This document shows positions 23,721-32,350 of a DNA stretch of 39,825 nucleotides, piece after piece. The stretch is from JBCCFW01 sp039029535. Its GTDB lineage: Bacteria > Acidobacteriota > JBCCFW01. How positions within the stretch are numbered: position 1 is the stretch's first letter; each line of letters opens with the position of its first letter. The stretch lies in contig JBCCFW010000052.1 in NCBI GenBank assembly GCA_039029535.1, forward strand, positions 1-39,825, written 5' to 3'. The notes under the pieces were generated by a model, which saw only the letters and a list, made by a program, of their open reading frames with translations, made no database searches and was not told the DNA's origin. Made by a program: the position numbers and the translations under genes.

Positions 23721-26551
23721 GCAGCCCGCTTCTTCGACTCGTCGTGCTGGCTCTCGCGTGCCTGTCGTTCCTCTACCTGGCCTCACCCTCGCGGGATGTC
23801 GCGCCTTCCTTGGGAGGGGTTCAGCACCATCGACCCGAGGGCTACGTGCGGCGGGTCAATCGGCTGATCGAGGCCGGCATCGTTCGCCACGACTGCAGTC
23901 GTCGGGAGGTGACCGTCGATCTCGATTCCGCACAAGTGCTCGAGGGATGGAGTCACTGGCGTTCGTGGATCCGCAACAGCTACCTTCCGCGAGACGTCGA
24001 GCTATTCAACGAGGGAGTCGACCGCTCCCTGTTCTTGATCGACGGCTGTCGTCTCCGCGGAGTGAGCCCCTTCTCTCATCGTGTCCAAATGCCCTTCGCC
24101 GAGTCGGCGACCTGGCGTGGCGACCTCTGGCTCGGGGGCGACTCGGCCAGCAGCGAGCTACGGTCCTCGGCCCGTGCCGTGAGCGTCGTCGAAGGGGCGA
24201 AGCCGGCGCGCGCCGACGAGCAGAGGTCCGTGCGAGTCGGCTCCCCGCGCTCCATTTCGGCTGAGGAGGTGTTGTTCCACTTCGGAGGTGGCGCCGGCGA
24301 TCGGGCGGTGCACGTTCGGCAGGTCGGTGAGCAGGCCGTCGTGACCAATCAGGTGCCGCACGGGACGAAGGGCGAGGTCTGGCTCCATGGGCACCGGATG
24401 CCGACGGGTCGTGTCGCCCGGCTGGAGGAGGGGGACTGGCTTCATCTCTCACGCTCGGGAGGCGGGACCGAGACGTTCTTCTTCTCGGCCGGCAAGGGTC
24501 CGGAGCTCGCGAGCACGGTGCTGCGGCGCAATGGTCGAGACCACCGGAAGTTCTCCGACCTCGAGCTGGGCTGGTTGGCCGACGCACGAGGAGGAAGACC
24601 AGTCCCGCTCATCGAGACTCTCGTGCGGGCGATCAACCGAGCCCTCGCCCAGCTCCCGCCGAGACAGGCTCGGGACCTGGTGGATGGAGTCGACGTCGAG
24701 CTCACGATCGATCGAGGTCTCCAGGAGACGCTCTCTGAGCGATTGCGAGAGTCCTGTGAGGCCCTCGCCGGCAGCGCACCACCTTTCCCAGCAGGGGTCA
24801 CCGTGCTCGATGGGCGCTCCGGGGACGTGTTGGCTCTCGCCACCTGGCCGCATCCCCGAGACGTCGATGGTCACCGGGAGGTCGATGACCGTCGGCGTCG
24901 TCGGCTCTTGCTCAACCAGAACCTGGTGCGTCATCCCGTGGGTTCTGCGGCCAAGCCCTTCTTCCTGGCTAGCATCGCCCAGGAGCATCCGTTGCTGCTC
25001 GACCTGAAGATCGACGGCCACGATCCCGACGACGAGCACGACTCCCTGTTCCACTGTCGCTTGTCTTCCGGGTATCAAGTCCTCTCCGACCACGCTCGAC
25101 CGATTGACTTCGTCTCGGCCCTCACGCGGTCTTGCAACAAGTACACCGTCGAGATCGCGACCCTGGCCCTCGCCAATCCGGTCCATGGCGTTCAGCTCGA
25201 TCGAACGATCGACTGGCCTCCTTCGTCTTCAGGCGTGCGCGTCGCGGGTCGCGAGCTGCTCGGCGCTCCGGACTTGGGTCGCTTCGTCAGCCGTCGTGAG
25301 GTGCGAGCCGAGGCCGGGAGTCAGTGCCCCTGTCCCTGCAATGAAATGAGCAACATGCAGGAGGTCCCCTATCGGCATGCTCTCGAGAGACTGACCGGCG
25401 TGGCGACCTATCAGGGAGAGGCTCCTCCCATTCTCTCGGGGGAGCCGGGAGAGCAGCGCTTCCGGGCGAGCTATCGCAGCACCCTCTACGACCTTCGTCC
25501 TTGGGCGCCCCTTCTCGAGCACCTGACGTCGGGTCTCGATGCCGATGAGTCGAGTCGACGTGTCGCATGGGAGCTGGGTGCTGCCTTCACCGACGTGGCT
25601 CCCGAGCGCGTGAATCTCGGTTTCAACTCGATTCAGCGACTCAGGGAAGAGTACGTGAGCCTTCTCTTGGGAGGCGCCACTGGAACGTGGACCAATGTCC
25701 AGCTCGCCGAGTCCATCTCGCGATTGGTCACCGGACGCGAAGTCACCGCTCGGATGGTGCGTGACGTCCGTGCCAGTGAGGAAACTCCCGAGCGTGCGCT
25801 GGATGACGGACTACTCTCACCGTCGCTCGACATCGAGGATCGAGTCTGGGAGAGCGTCCTTCGTGGCATGAAAGGCGTCGTCGAGGGGCCTGGAGGGACG
25901 GCGACCGAGCTCGCCGTCGTGCTGGACGTCATTCGCTCTCGTCATCCTGGAGAGGATGTCTTCCTTCTCTCCAAGACCGGTTCGCCAACGAACGAGATGG
26001 AGATCGACCAGCCCGTGGCGCGGGCACTCGCCGCCTTGGTCGAGGACGGGGCCCTCTCACTGGCGCCCGATGGTCGCACCTTGAAGTCGAGCTCGCCGAC
26101 TCTCGTGCACGCGCTGGCGAAGGCCGGCTTCGGCCGGGGTCGGACCCGTCTCGCGCGTCAGCTTCAGGCCGTGCTTTCCCGATTCGCGCGCGAGTCGGAC
26201 GACTTGAGCTGGCAGGACGAAGGCGAAGTTCCCGCTTCGATCCGGAGCCCTCTGTACGTCGTCGGAGGCCGGCTGCACCTGAATGAGCGAGACCGCCTGT
26301 TCCGTCATCGCAAGAAGGTGTCCGAGCGCGGAGCCGTGTTCATCTTCAGCTTGATCCGCAGCCCCCGCCTCCACGGTGCGGAGCTCGCGGAGCTGCCGAG
26401 TCGCGAGCAGCTCGACCACCCGGAAACGCGCATCATCAGCGTTGCGCTCCATCTCGACGTGGGCCCCGACTCACGACGCGCGGTGCGACTGGCTCGTCAG
26501 GTCCTCCCCGAGCTCCTGCCCTTGCTCGAGAGACCTCGTGATGAGGGCTGA
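23717..26551 (+). CDS. Penicillin-binding transpeptidase with FHA-like domain
   Basis: The 944-residue protein has a signal anchor (residues 4-22). A segment at about 170-260 has an FHA-like pattern (RVGSPRSI..., HGHRMP..., RLEEGDWLHL). The transpeptidase domain begins near VDVELTIDRGLQ (325-336). All three catalytic motifs are present: SAAK (S410-K413), SCN (S472-N474) and KTG (753-755). The AVVLD..TGEVLA-type strand reads VTVLDGRSGDVLALATWPHP, and TWTNVQLAESISRL matches the TPLQLA segment. The enzyme should cross-link peptide stems of peptidoglycan in the periplasm as partner of the SEDS protein encoded just upstream (ATGA overlap). It is much longer than usual class B PBPs (about 600 residues); a ~170-residue insert between SCN and KTG and a C-terminal extension account for part of this. 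It is the last gene of the plus operon. Confidence 0.88.
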   Translation: MSSPLLRLVVLALACLSFLYLASPSRDVAPSLGGVQHHRPEGYVRRVNRLIEAGIVRHDCSRREVTVDLDSAQVLEGWSHWRSWIRNSYLPRDVELFNEGVDRSLFLIDGCRLRGVSPFSHRVQMPFAESATWRGDLWLGGDSASSELRSSARAVSVVEGAKPARADEQRSVRVGSPRSISAEEVLFHFGGGAGDRAVHVRQVGEQAVVTNQVPHGTKGEVWLHGHRMPTGRVARLEEGDWLHLSRSGGGTETFFFSAGKGPELASTVLRRNGRDHRKFSDLELGWLADARGGRPVPLIETLVRAINRALAQLPPRQARDLVDGVDVELTIDRGLQETLSERLRESCEALAGSAPPFPAGVTVLDGRSGDVLALATWPHPRDVDGHREVDDRRRRRLLLNQNLVRHPVGSAAKPFFLASIAQEHPLLLDLKIDGHDPDDEHDSLFHCRLSSGYQVLSDHARPIDFVSALTRSCNKYTVEIATLALANPVHGVQLDRTIDWPPSSSGVRVAGRELLGAPDLGRFVSRREVRAEAGSQCPCPCNEMSNMQEVPYRHALERLTGVATYQGEAPPILSGEPGEQRFRASYRSTLYDLRPWAPLLEHLTSGLDADESSRRVAWELGAAFTDVAPERVNLGFNSIQRLREEYVSLLLGGATGTWTNVQLAESISRLVTGREVTARMVRDVRASEETPERALDDGLLSPSLDIEDRVWESVLRGMKGVVEGPGGTATELAVVLDVIRSRHPGEDVFLLSKTGSPTNEMEIDQPVARALAALVEDGALSLAPDGRTLKSSSPTLVHALAKAGFGRGRTRLARQLQAVLSRFARESDDLSWQDEGEVPASIRSPLYVVGGRLHLNERDRLFRHRKKVSERGAVFIFSLIRSPRLHGAELAELPSREQLDHPETRIISVALHLDVGPDSRRAVRLARQVLPELLPLLERPRDEG

Positions 26552-26554
26552 GCC

Positions 26555-27205
26555 TCAGTTGGCTGGTGGAGGCGCGCTCGGAGAGACGTGGAGGCCGCGT
26601 GCTCTCAGCCTGGTGAGCAACTCGGTCCAGGCCCCCGGCGGTGGAATGCCGAGGGCGACGAGGTGCCCTTCTCGATCGACCTGGAAGTCCAGCACGCTTC
26701 CCCTCGCGAATTGAAGCAGCTTCTCGAGGGGGCGATAGCGTTCGGTCAGGAAGTGGAGGGTCTGGTTGCTCGAGCCGCGCCACAGTCGGTCGGTGGCTTC
26801 CTCGCGGACGTATCGGCCATCGATCAGGAGGTCGACTCGATCCAGGAGTCGTGACCATCCGGAGTCCTGGCCTTCGCGAAGCTCGGCGAGCGTGTATCCC
26901 GAGTAGCAGATGACGCCCTTGTCGTGTTCATGCCTCAGGATGTCAGCCACGGCGCTGAGGGCCGCGGCCTGAGAGAAGGGCTCGCCACCGACCAGCGTCA
27001 CGCCCTCGATCTCTGGGCTCATCCGGAGGATGCGAGCGACGAGTCGTTCGGGTTCGATTAGCTCTCGCTCACGGAAGGCCAACATTCCGGGAGTGATGCA
27101 GCCGGCGCAGCGATGAGGGCACCCTTGGACCCACACCATGACGCGAAGACCGGGCCCCATCGCATCTCGGCAAGTTGCCAGGTGGGCGAGGTTGATCTTG
27201 GTCAT
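26555..27205 (-). CDS. Radical SAM protein, NrdG-like
   Basis: The 216-residue protein has the radical SAM cluster motif CxxxCxxC as C29-PHR-C33-AG-C36, preceded by VMVWVQGC. GGEP (73-76) follows in VTLVGGEPFSQ. Size and layout match small activating enzymes of the NrdG/PflA group, which use a 4Fe-4S cluster and SAM to make a radical. No ribonucleotide reductase is in the window, so a dedicated substrate within this system is more likely than NrdG function. It is the last gene of the minus operon. Its start overlaps the AAA-protease stop by ATGA and its stop lies three bases from the convergent PBP gene. The C-terminal 50 residues are an extra, Pro-rich region. Confidence 0.85.
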   Translation of the reverse strand: MTKINLAHLATCRDAMGPGLRVMVWVQGCPHRCAGCITPGMLAFRERELIEPERLVARILRMSPEIEGVTLVGGEPFSQAAALSAVADILRHEHDKGVICYSGYTLAELREGQDSGWSRLLDRVDLLIDGRYVREEATDRLWRGSSNQTLHFLTERYRPLEKLLQFARGSVLDFQVDREGHLVALGIPPPGAWTELLTRLRARGLHVSPSAPPPAN

Positions 27206-29694
27206 GGCAGGCCGAGCTCCTCGAGGAAGTGGCGTGTTCTCTGGAGGCTCACCGCGCAGGCAGCTCCTTCCATGGAGGCGCGCTTTGCAAAGACGACGCC
27301 GATGACCTCGCCTCCGGGAATGGCGATGAGTGGACCACCACTGTTGCCGTGGTTGAGTGGTGCGCTCAACTCCAGGGTGTCCGAGCTCGTGGACACGACG
27401 GCCACGCGCGCCTCGTCGTACTTGCTCAGCGGATGCCCCTCACGGAGGCGCCCCTCCCCATCGAACTCGGGTGGGAGGGGGAAGCCGAGGGTGAAGCAGT
27501 GCTCGCCCTGCTCGATGACCGTGTCCGGGCGGGCGAGCGCCAGGTAGTCTCCCCTCACGCCTTCGATCGTGAGCACCGCCAAGTCGAGCTCGGGATCCTC
27601 GGGGAATCTCGGTTCGAGGGCTTCCTGGCGGAGCCCTCCGCCGCCGTCACGGTAGGCCCAGACTCGACTGGCGCCGCTGACCACGTGACGGTTGGTCAAG
27701 ACGTGACCTCGATCCGAAACGAAGAACGCGGTGCCGACGTGATGGCCATCGGTGTCCGGCTTCTCGACGAGGAGCATGACCAGAGCCTTCCGAACCTCGG
27801 CGGCCAGGGCGCGGTGGTCGCCTCGTGGCTGGAGGGGTGGTCGTTCCGAGGCCCGTGCATCGGTGGTCCGTCGAACGTAGGTTTCGGGTGGTGGAGCATC
27901 GAGGGGGCTCAGCTGGGTCGTGCCGTCGGGCGCGGCGCTGGCCAACACCGGCTGCCCGCTCGCGAACTGGGGGAGCTGGCGCAGGACTTGATGCCGCATC
28001 GTGCCGAGGACGGCGTCGCGGATGCTCCGGCCCCCGTAGCGCCAGTCTCCTGCCTCGTGATCGTCGAGGATGCGCTGGCGGATCGACTCGTGGAAGCTCA
28101 CTTCCTGTCGTCCAGCAGCCGTGAGCTCACGGCGGAGGGATCTCAGCTTGGCGTCGATGATCGAGGCCGCGGCCTGAGACGTCAGGTGATCGAAGCACAG
28201 CACGGACTCCTTGATCCGACCGATGAACTCGGGCATTCGCGCCCGTTCCTTGAGGGACTCCAGCACGACCTGCTTGTTGTGCTGGTGAAGCTCGTCTCGT
28301 TCGTAGTCCGTGCTGTTCTCGCGGAGTCGCCTCATCCTGTCGGCGCCGGCGTTGCTCGTGAAGAAGAGGATTGAGTCTCCGAGAAAGAGCCGCTCACCGT
28401 CGCCTGTCGTGAGGCCGCCTTCCAGCATGGTCAGGTAGCTCTTCCACACGTCCTCGTGTGCCTTCTCGAACTCGTCGAAGAGGATGATGCAGGCAGGGGT
28501 CGCATGAAGGAAGCTGCCGAGCTCGCCCTTCCCGTGGCCGACGTAGCCCGGGCCGGCTCCGAAGAATCGACTGACGGCGTGTCGTTCCATGTACTCCGTC
28601 ATGTTGATCTTGCGAGTGGCGATGCCGTGGACGTGGAAGAAGTCGTGCAAGGCCCGATAGAGCTCCGTCTTGCCGACGCCGGTCGGTCCTGCCAAGAAGA
28701 AGAACTGAAGCGGGGCCTCGTCGACCCGACCGGTGTTTTGCTGAGCTTGGCGAGCCTGAATCACTCCACGGAAGGAGTCGATGACCTGACTCACCACGTG
28801 ATCCTGGCCGAGGACGCGCTCGCGGAGGGCTCGCTCGAGATCGGGGAGCTGATCCTCCACGAGGGCCGTCGACCAGGGATCGTCGCGAGCCTCCATGAGC
28901 TGAGACACGGTGCGCAGCGTCAGTCGTCGCTCGAAGTCGGGAGTCGTGCGGCAGCGCTCGCAGAGCTGGATGACGTCCCGGCAGTGCTGACTCGTCAGGC
29001 GACCGACGATCTCCGAGAACTGCTCGTTGTCGGGAAGGAGGGGCTGCTCGAGGACGGATGCGCGATCCCAGATCACGTGGCTCACTTCGAAGGCGTCGGG
29101 GAACCCGATGGAGATCGTCCGCACGCCGCTGCGGTGACGTCCGGTGATCAGCGGATCGAGGTTGTCGAGCCGATCGCCGTCGACCAAGAGGACGGAGACG
29201 TTGCCGTTTCTCGGGTCGGCCCAGCTCAGCACGTGGTCCATCAGCTCGCGCATTTCCTCCGATGGAGGGTGTGAGCAGATGAGCGAGAAGTGATCGATGA
29301 TCACCGCCGTTCGATGCTCGGACTGCGACAGCATCTCGGTGAATTGAGCGAACGCCTGCTCGGGCGGCATGGAGATGGGGCGTGCTTCGGTCGAGGAGGT
29401 CGAGCCACCGAGGAGCGAGGTGTCGCCGGTCTCGATGTTGCCCTCAACGAGACCTCGCATCTCCGGTGAGGCGTACTCCAGGCCGCGGAGCCGGCCGTAG
29501 TGGCACACCACGTCGAAGCCGGCATCCGAGAAGTGTGCCGTCAGCGTCTCCTTCAGGTCGAGGAAGCCACGGAGACCCCCGTAGAGATACAGGTCGGAGG
29601 TGTTGCCGTGCAGGATGTACTGAACCGGTCCGTGAGCGTCGGTGCGAAGATTCTCCAAGAACCGGTGACGATGCCTCTTGAGCGTGCTGCTCAC
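27202..29694 (-). CDS. AAA+ ATPase fused to trypsin-like serine protease
   Basis: The 830-residue protein has three parts. Residues 1-250 resemble a degenerate AAA module (VQYILHGNTSDLYLY, AVIIDHFSLIC) without a clear Walker A. Residues 290-570 are a ClpB/ClpA-type AAA+ domain with Walker A GPTGVGKT (336-343), Walker B ILFDEFEKA (404-412), sensor-like FFTSNAG (444-450) and arginine-rich C-terminal small domain (WRYGGRSIRD). Residues 630-830 are a trypsin/HtrA-type protease with H670 (TNRHVV), D704 (LDLAVL) and S785 (GNSGGPL), so the catalytic triad looks intact. No signal peptide is present, so the fusion should be cytoplasmic. ATP-driven remodelling coupled to proteolysis is the likely activity. 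Substrates may be the coiled-coil neighbours or other proteins of the cluster. Both ends overlap neighbours by ATGA. Confidence 0.9.
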   Translation of the reverse strand: MSSTLKRHRHRFLENLRTDAHGPVQYILHGNTSDLYLYGGLRGFLDLKETLTAHFSDAGFDVVCHYGRLRGLEYASPEMRGLVEGNIETGDTSLLGGSTSSTEARPISMPPEQAFAQFTEMLSQSEHRTAVIIDHFSLICSHPPSEEMRELMDHVLSWADPRNGNVSVLLVDGDRLDNLDPLITGRHRSGVRTISIGFPDAFEVSHVIWDRASVLEQPLLPDNEQFSEIVGRLTSQHCRDVIQLCERCRTTPDFERRLTLRTVSQLMEARDDPWSTALVEDQLPDLERALRERVLGQDHVVSQVIDSFRGVIQARQAQQNTGRVDEAPLQFFFLAGPTGVGKTELYRALHDFFHVHGIATRKINMTEYMERHAVSRFFGAGPGYVGHGKGELGSFLHATPACIILFDEFEKAHEDVWKSYLTMLEGGLTTGDGERLFLGDSILFFTSNAGADRMRRLRENSTDYERDELHQHNKQVVLESLKERARMPEFIGRIKESVLCFDHLTSQAAASIIDAKLRSLRRELTAAGRQEVSFHESIRQRILDDHEAGDWRYGGRSIRDAVLGTMRHQVLRQLPQFASGQPVLASAAPDGTTQLSPLDAPPPETYVRRTTDARASERPPLQPRGDHRALAAEVRKALVMLLVEKPDTDGHHVGTAFFVSDRGHVLTNRHVVSGASRVWAYRDGGGGLRQEALEPRFPEDPELDLAVLTIEGVRGDYLALARPDTVIEQGEHCFTLGFPLPPEFDGEGRLREGHPLSKYDEARVAVVSTSSDTLELSAPLNHGNSGGPLIAIPGGEVIGVVFAKRASMEGAACAVSLQRTRHFLEELGLP

Positions 29695-30941
29695 GAGCCT
29701 TCGATCTCTTGCTCCCGTGCCCCCGGGAGCTGCCGAGCCTCGCCTTGGCGTTGCGGTGGCTTCCCTGGACCCCAGCTCGAGACTTCGAAGTTGAGGCCGC
29801 GCTCTCGGGTCGCTTCGATGAGTCGACGAACGCGGTCACTGCAGTTGCCGTCGCCGATGTTGAAGTCGGCGTCCTCCTCGTCGAGGCCCATCGAGAACGT
29901 GAACTCGGCGCCTCCGGCGTCAGCGGCACGGATGCGCGCCACGCTCGTCTGGAGCCCGGGGTCTTCCAACCGCGCCTCGGTGACCTTGTAGCCCATGTCG
30001 GCGATCGCGCCGGCGACTTCGCGAACGATCCGATCTCGTTCGGCCACGCTGCGAGCGACCTCCTCCGCCTCCCGGCGACGTTCCTCGAGCGAGGGCTCGA
30101 TGGTGTCGCCAATCGACTGGGCGCCGTCCAGGTCGTCGTTCTCGGCAGCGGCTCGTGCCTGGGCGAGGGAGTGACGAAGATCCTCACCATCGATGCCGAG
30201 CGAGCCCATCCAGGACCAGTCGACGGCATCCAGCGACTGCTCGACGACCTCCAAGGCCGAGTGAATCTCGGCTCGCCGGGCTTCGAACTCCTGGTGAGCG
30301 GCTCGGATCTTCTTGGCGACGGATCGGGCCTTGCGCAAGGCACTCGGTCCGAGCTGGGCTGCTCGCGACCAGTCGCCCTGGTCGCCAGCTTGCTCGACGT
30401 CGAGGAGACGAGCACGCGCCTCCGCAAGGACGCCGGGTAGAAGTCGCTCGTGGGGCAGGCTCGCGACGTCCTCGAGGAGGTGACGACCCTCGGTCGAGGA
30501 GGCGACGGCCGTCGCGCGGTCGGCTTCTTCTTGTTCTTGGCGGAGGCGCTCGGCCTCGGCTCGCGCTCGAGCCGTCACGAGAGCCTCGCTTGCCGCCGTC
30601 CCCGCCTCGTCGAAGCGGGTCTTGACCTGCCGCCAGTCACGGGCGCTGCGGGCCTTCCCTTGCCGGCCCTCGGCCTCGGAAAGGAGGCCCTCGGCCCGCC
30701 CGATCTCGTCCCGAGCGAAGGAGGACTCCGGCGCACGAGTGGCCGCCTGAACGGCAGCAGTGGCTTTCGCTCTCGAGTCGGCGGCTCTCTTGGTCGCCCG
30801 CTCGAGCTCCTGACGCCGCTTCTCCTCTCGACGTCGCTTCTCGGCGGCCGCAGCGGCAGCCAGTCGCTGGGCGACCTCACTACTGATCTCTGCGAGCAGG
30901 TCTCTCGATGGCTCGACACGCGCACACTTCGGTCCGCTCAT
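29691..30941 (-). CDS. Coiled-coil protein with small C-terminal domain
   Basis: The 416-residue protein begins MSGPKCARVEPSRD. It continues with a long Ala/Arg/Glu/Lys-rich helix (about 20-130) and further amphipathic helices to about residue 300, a probable coiled coil. Residues about 305-400 look globular (VAGAIADMGYKVTEARL, AEFTFSMGLDEEDADFNIG, RGLNFEVSSWG) with alternating strands and one Cys near FNIGDGNC. There is no signal peptide or membrane segment. It lies between the other coiled-coil gene and the AAA-protease gene, with ATGA overlaps on both sides. It could be an adaptor or substrate of that protease. Family not recognised. Confidence 0.75.
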   Translation of the reverse strand: MSGPKCARVEPSRDLLAEISSEVAQRLAAAAAAEKRRREEKRRQELERATKRAADSRAKATAAVQAATRAPESSFARDEIGRAEGLLSEAEGRQGKARSARDWRQVKTRFDEAGTAASEALVTARARAEAERLRQEQEEADRATAVASSTEGRHLLEDVASLPHERLLPGVLAEARARLLDVEQAGDQGDWSRAAQLGPSALRKARSVAKKIRAAHQEFEARRAEIHSALEVVEQSLDAVDWSWMGSLGIDGEDLRHSLAQARAAAENDDLDGAQSIGDTIEPSLEERRREAEEVARSVAERDRIVREVAGAIADMGYKVTEARLEDPGLQTSVARIRAADAGGAEFTFSMGLDEEDADFNIGDGNCSDRVRRLIEATRERGLNFEVSSWGPGKPPQRQGEARQLPGAREQEIEGS

Positions 30942-32332
30942 GGATCCTCCCTCTGCTCTCGCTGGAGAGCCTCATAGAGTCGTTGTAGCGCATGCCAAGC
31001 GCCGTTCTCGTTTTCGGGCTCGAAAGCCTGCCGAAGGATGTCCAGGTGACGCTCGATGGCGGGCTGCGGTGTTTCGAGGTTGAACCTCTCGGCCTTGCGG
31101 CGCATCTCGTCGAGCTGGGACCGGAGCCGAGAGAGCTCGTTCTCGAAGGCTTCGCGCCTCTCGGTCACGGTGGTCTTCGCAGACTCGAGATCTCCCTTCA
31201 CGGACTGAAGCTCGTCTGTCAGCTGGCGGATGACGGTGTCGTTCTCGGCCGCTTCCCGTCGTGCGGCCTCGAGACGCTCTCGGTCCTCTGCGACGTGAGC
31301 GCGCTGGGTTCCCAAGGTTCGCTCCGTCTCCTGCAGGTCCCGCTCGAGCTCTCGATGCTCGGCTTTCGCCTCGTCGTTCTCGCTGTTGACGGCAGCGAGA
31401 CGATCTCGAAGTGCCTGGACTTCCGCGCGCTGGCTGACCAACTCGGTCTCGGCGTCACGGCAGTGACCGTCCAGCTTCTGGCGACGCTTCTCCAGCTCCT
31501 CGGGTTGCTCGAGCTGTTGCCTCAATTCGTGGAGCTTCGCCTCGAGTCGCTCGATCTCGGAGACGACGGGCGGAAGCCCGGCTTGCTCCTCGTCGACGGC
31601 TTGCCGAAGCGCGTCGCGCTCCCGCTCGGCCTCGCTCAGCTCCGTCTCTGCCGTCTCCGACTGGGCTCGGAGCTGAGCGATGGTCGTCTCGAGCTGATTC
31701 GTGCGGGCACGGGCCGAGTCGACGTCCTCTCGCAAGCGCTCGGCTTCTGCCCGGAGCTCCGTGAGCCGGGCGTCGACCTCCTCGGAGGATGGCTCGAGGC
31801 GTCGCAACTCTGCGATCCGTTGCTGCTGAGTGGCCAATTGGGCACGAAGAGGCTCGGCTGCTTGCTCCGCTCGTTCCATTGCGACGAGCCGGTTGCTCAC
31901 CTCGGACTCACGAGCCTGGAGCCTCGTCAGGTCTTCGATGGCGCGGTCGTGACGCTTCGTGAACTCGGGATCGAAGGCCTGGCGGAGTCTCAAGCTCCTG
32001 CGCTCGACCTGCTCCAGGATGGAGCCAGAACGCTCGTCGATGAGGTCCAAGAGCGACTGGCGTGCCTCCGGGGGCAATGGGAGCTCGAGCAAGCGCTCGG
32101 TGGCGAGCAGTCCGAGATGGCCCGAGCGGGTCAGGGCTTCGCCGGCGCGTTCGAACGCTCCCTCGCCCTCGGCGAGCAGTGCATTCAAGAACTCACGCGT
32201 GGCGATGTCGTCGAGATGGTCTTGCACGAGCTCGGCGGACAGGTGATCATGCGCAGCAGGGTCGAGCACGATGCGAGCGAACTCGCTCGGCCCGATCGGA
32301 TGGGGCAGCGCTCCTCCCATTTCTTCGGTCAT
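30938..32332 (-). CDS. Long coiled-coil protein (SMC-like helix)
   Basis: The 464-residue protein has an N-terminal helical domain (about 1-110, with GPSEFARIVLDPAAHDHLSA and ALTRSGHLGLLATERLLELP). About 300 residues of Glu/Arg/Leu/Gln-rich heptad repeats follow (AELRRLEPSSEEVDARLTEL, DALRQAVDEEQ). A short C-terminal helical cap ends the protein (ERHLDILRQAFEPENENG). It contains no ATPase motif, so it is not an SMC protein itself. A filament, spacer or sensor role is plausible. The gene starts 18 bases after the FGE-like gene ends and its stop overlaps the next gene by ATGA. Very few Cys and no membrane segment suggest a cytoplasmic location. Confidence 0.75.
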   Translation of the reverse strand: MTEEMGGALPHPIGPSEFARIVLDPAAHDHLSAELVQDHLDDIATREFLNALLAEGEGAFERAGEALTRSGHLGLLATERLLELPLPPEARQSLLDLIDERSGSILEQVERRSLRLRQAFDPEFTKRHDRAIEDLTRLQARESEVSNRLVAMERAEQAAEPLRAQLATQQQRIAELRRLEPSSEEVDARLTELRAEAERLREDVDSARARTNQLETTIAQLRAQSETAETELSEAERERDALRQAVDEEQAGLPPVVSEIERLEAKLHELRQQLEQPEELEKRRQKLDGHCRDAETELVSQRAEVQALRDRLAAVNSENDEAKAEHRELERDLQETERTLGTQRAHVAEDRERLEAARREAAENDTVIRQLTDELQSVKGDLESAKTTVTERREAFENELSRLRSQLDEMRRKAERFNLETPQPAIERHLDILRQAFEPENENGAWHALQRLYEALQREQREDP

Positions 32333-32350
32333 GGTCTCGGTCGACTCCTC

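Noticed and set aside
26555..27205. Anaerobic ribonucleotide reductase activase (true NrdG)
   Set aside because: The motifs fit the small-activase group, but no nrdD is nearby and the gene is coupled to the AAA-protease gene.
27202..29694. Type VI secretion ClpV ATPase
   Set aside because: The AAA+ core is ClpB-like, but no other type VI genes are present and the chain ends in a trypsin-like protease.
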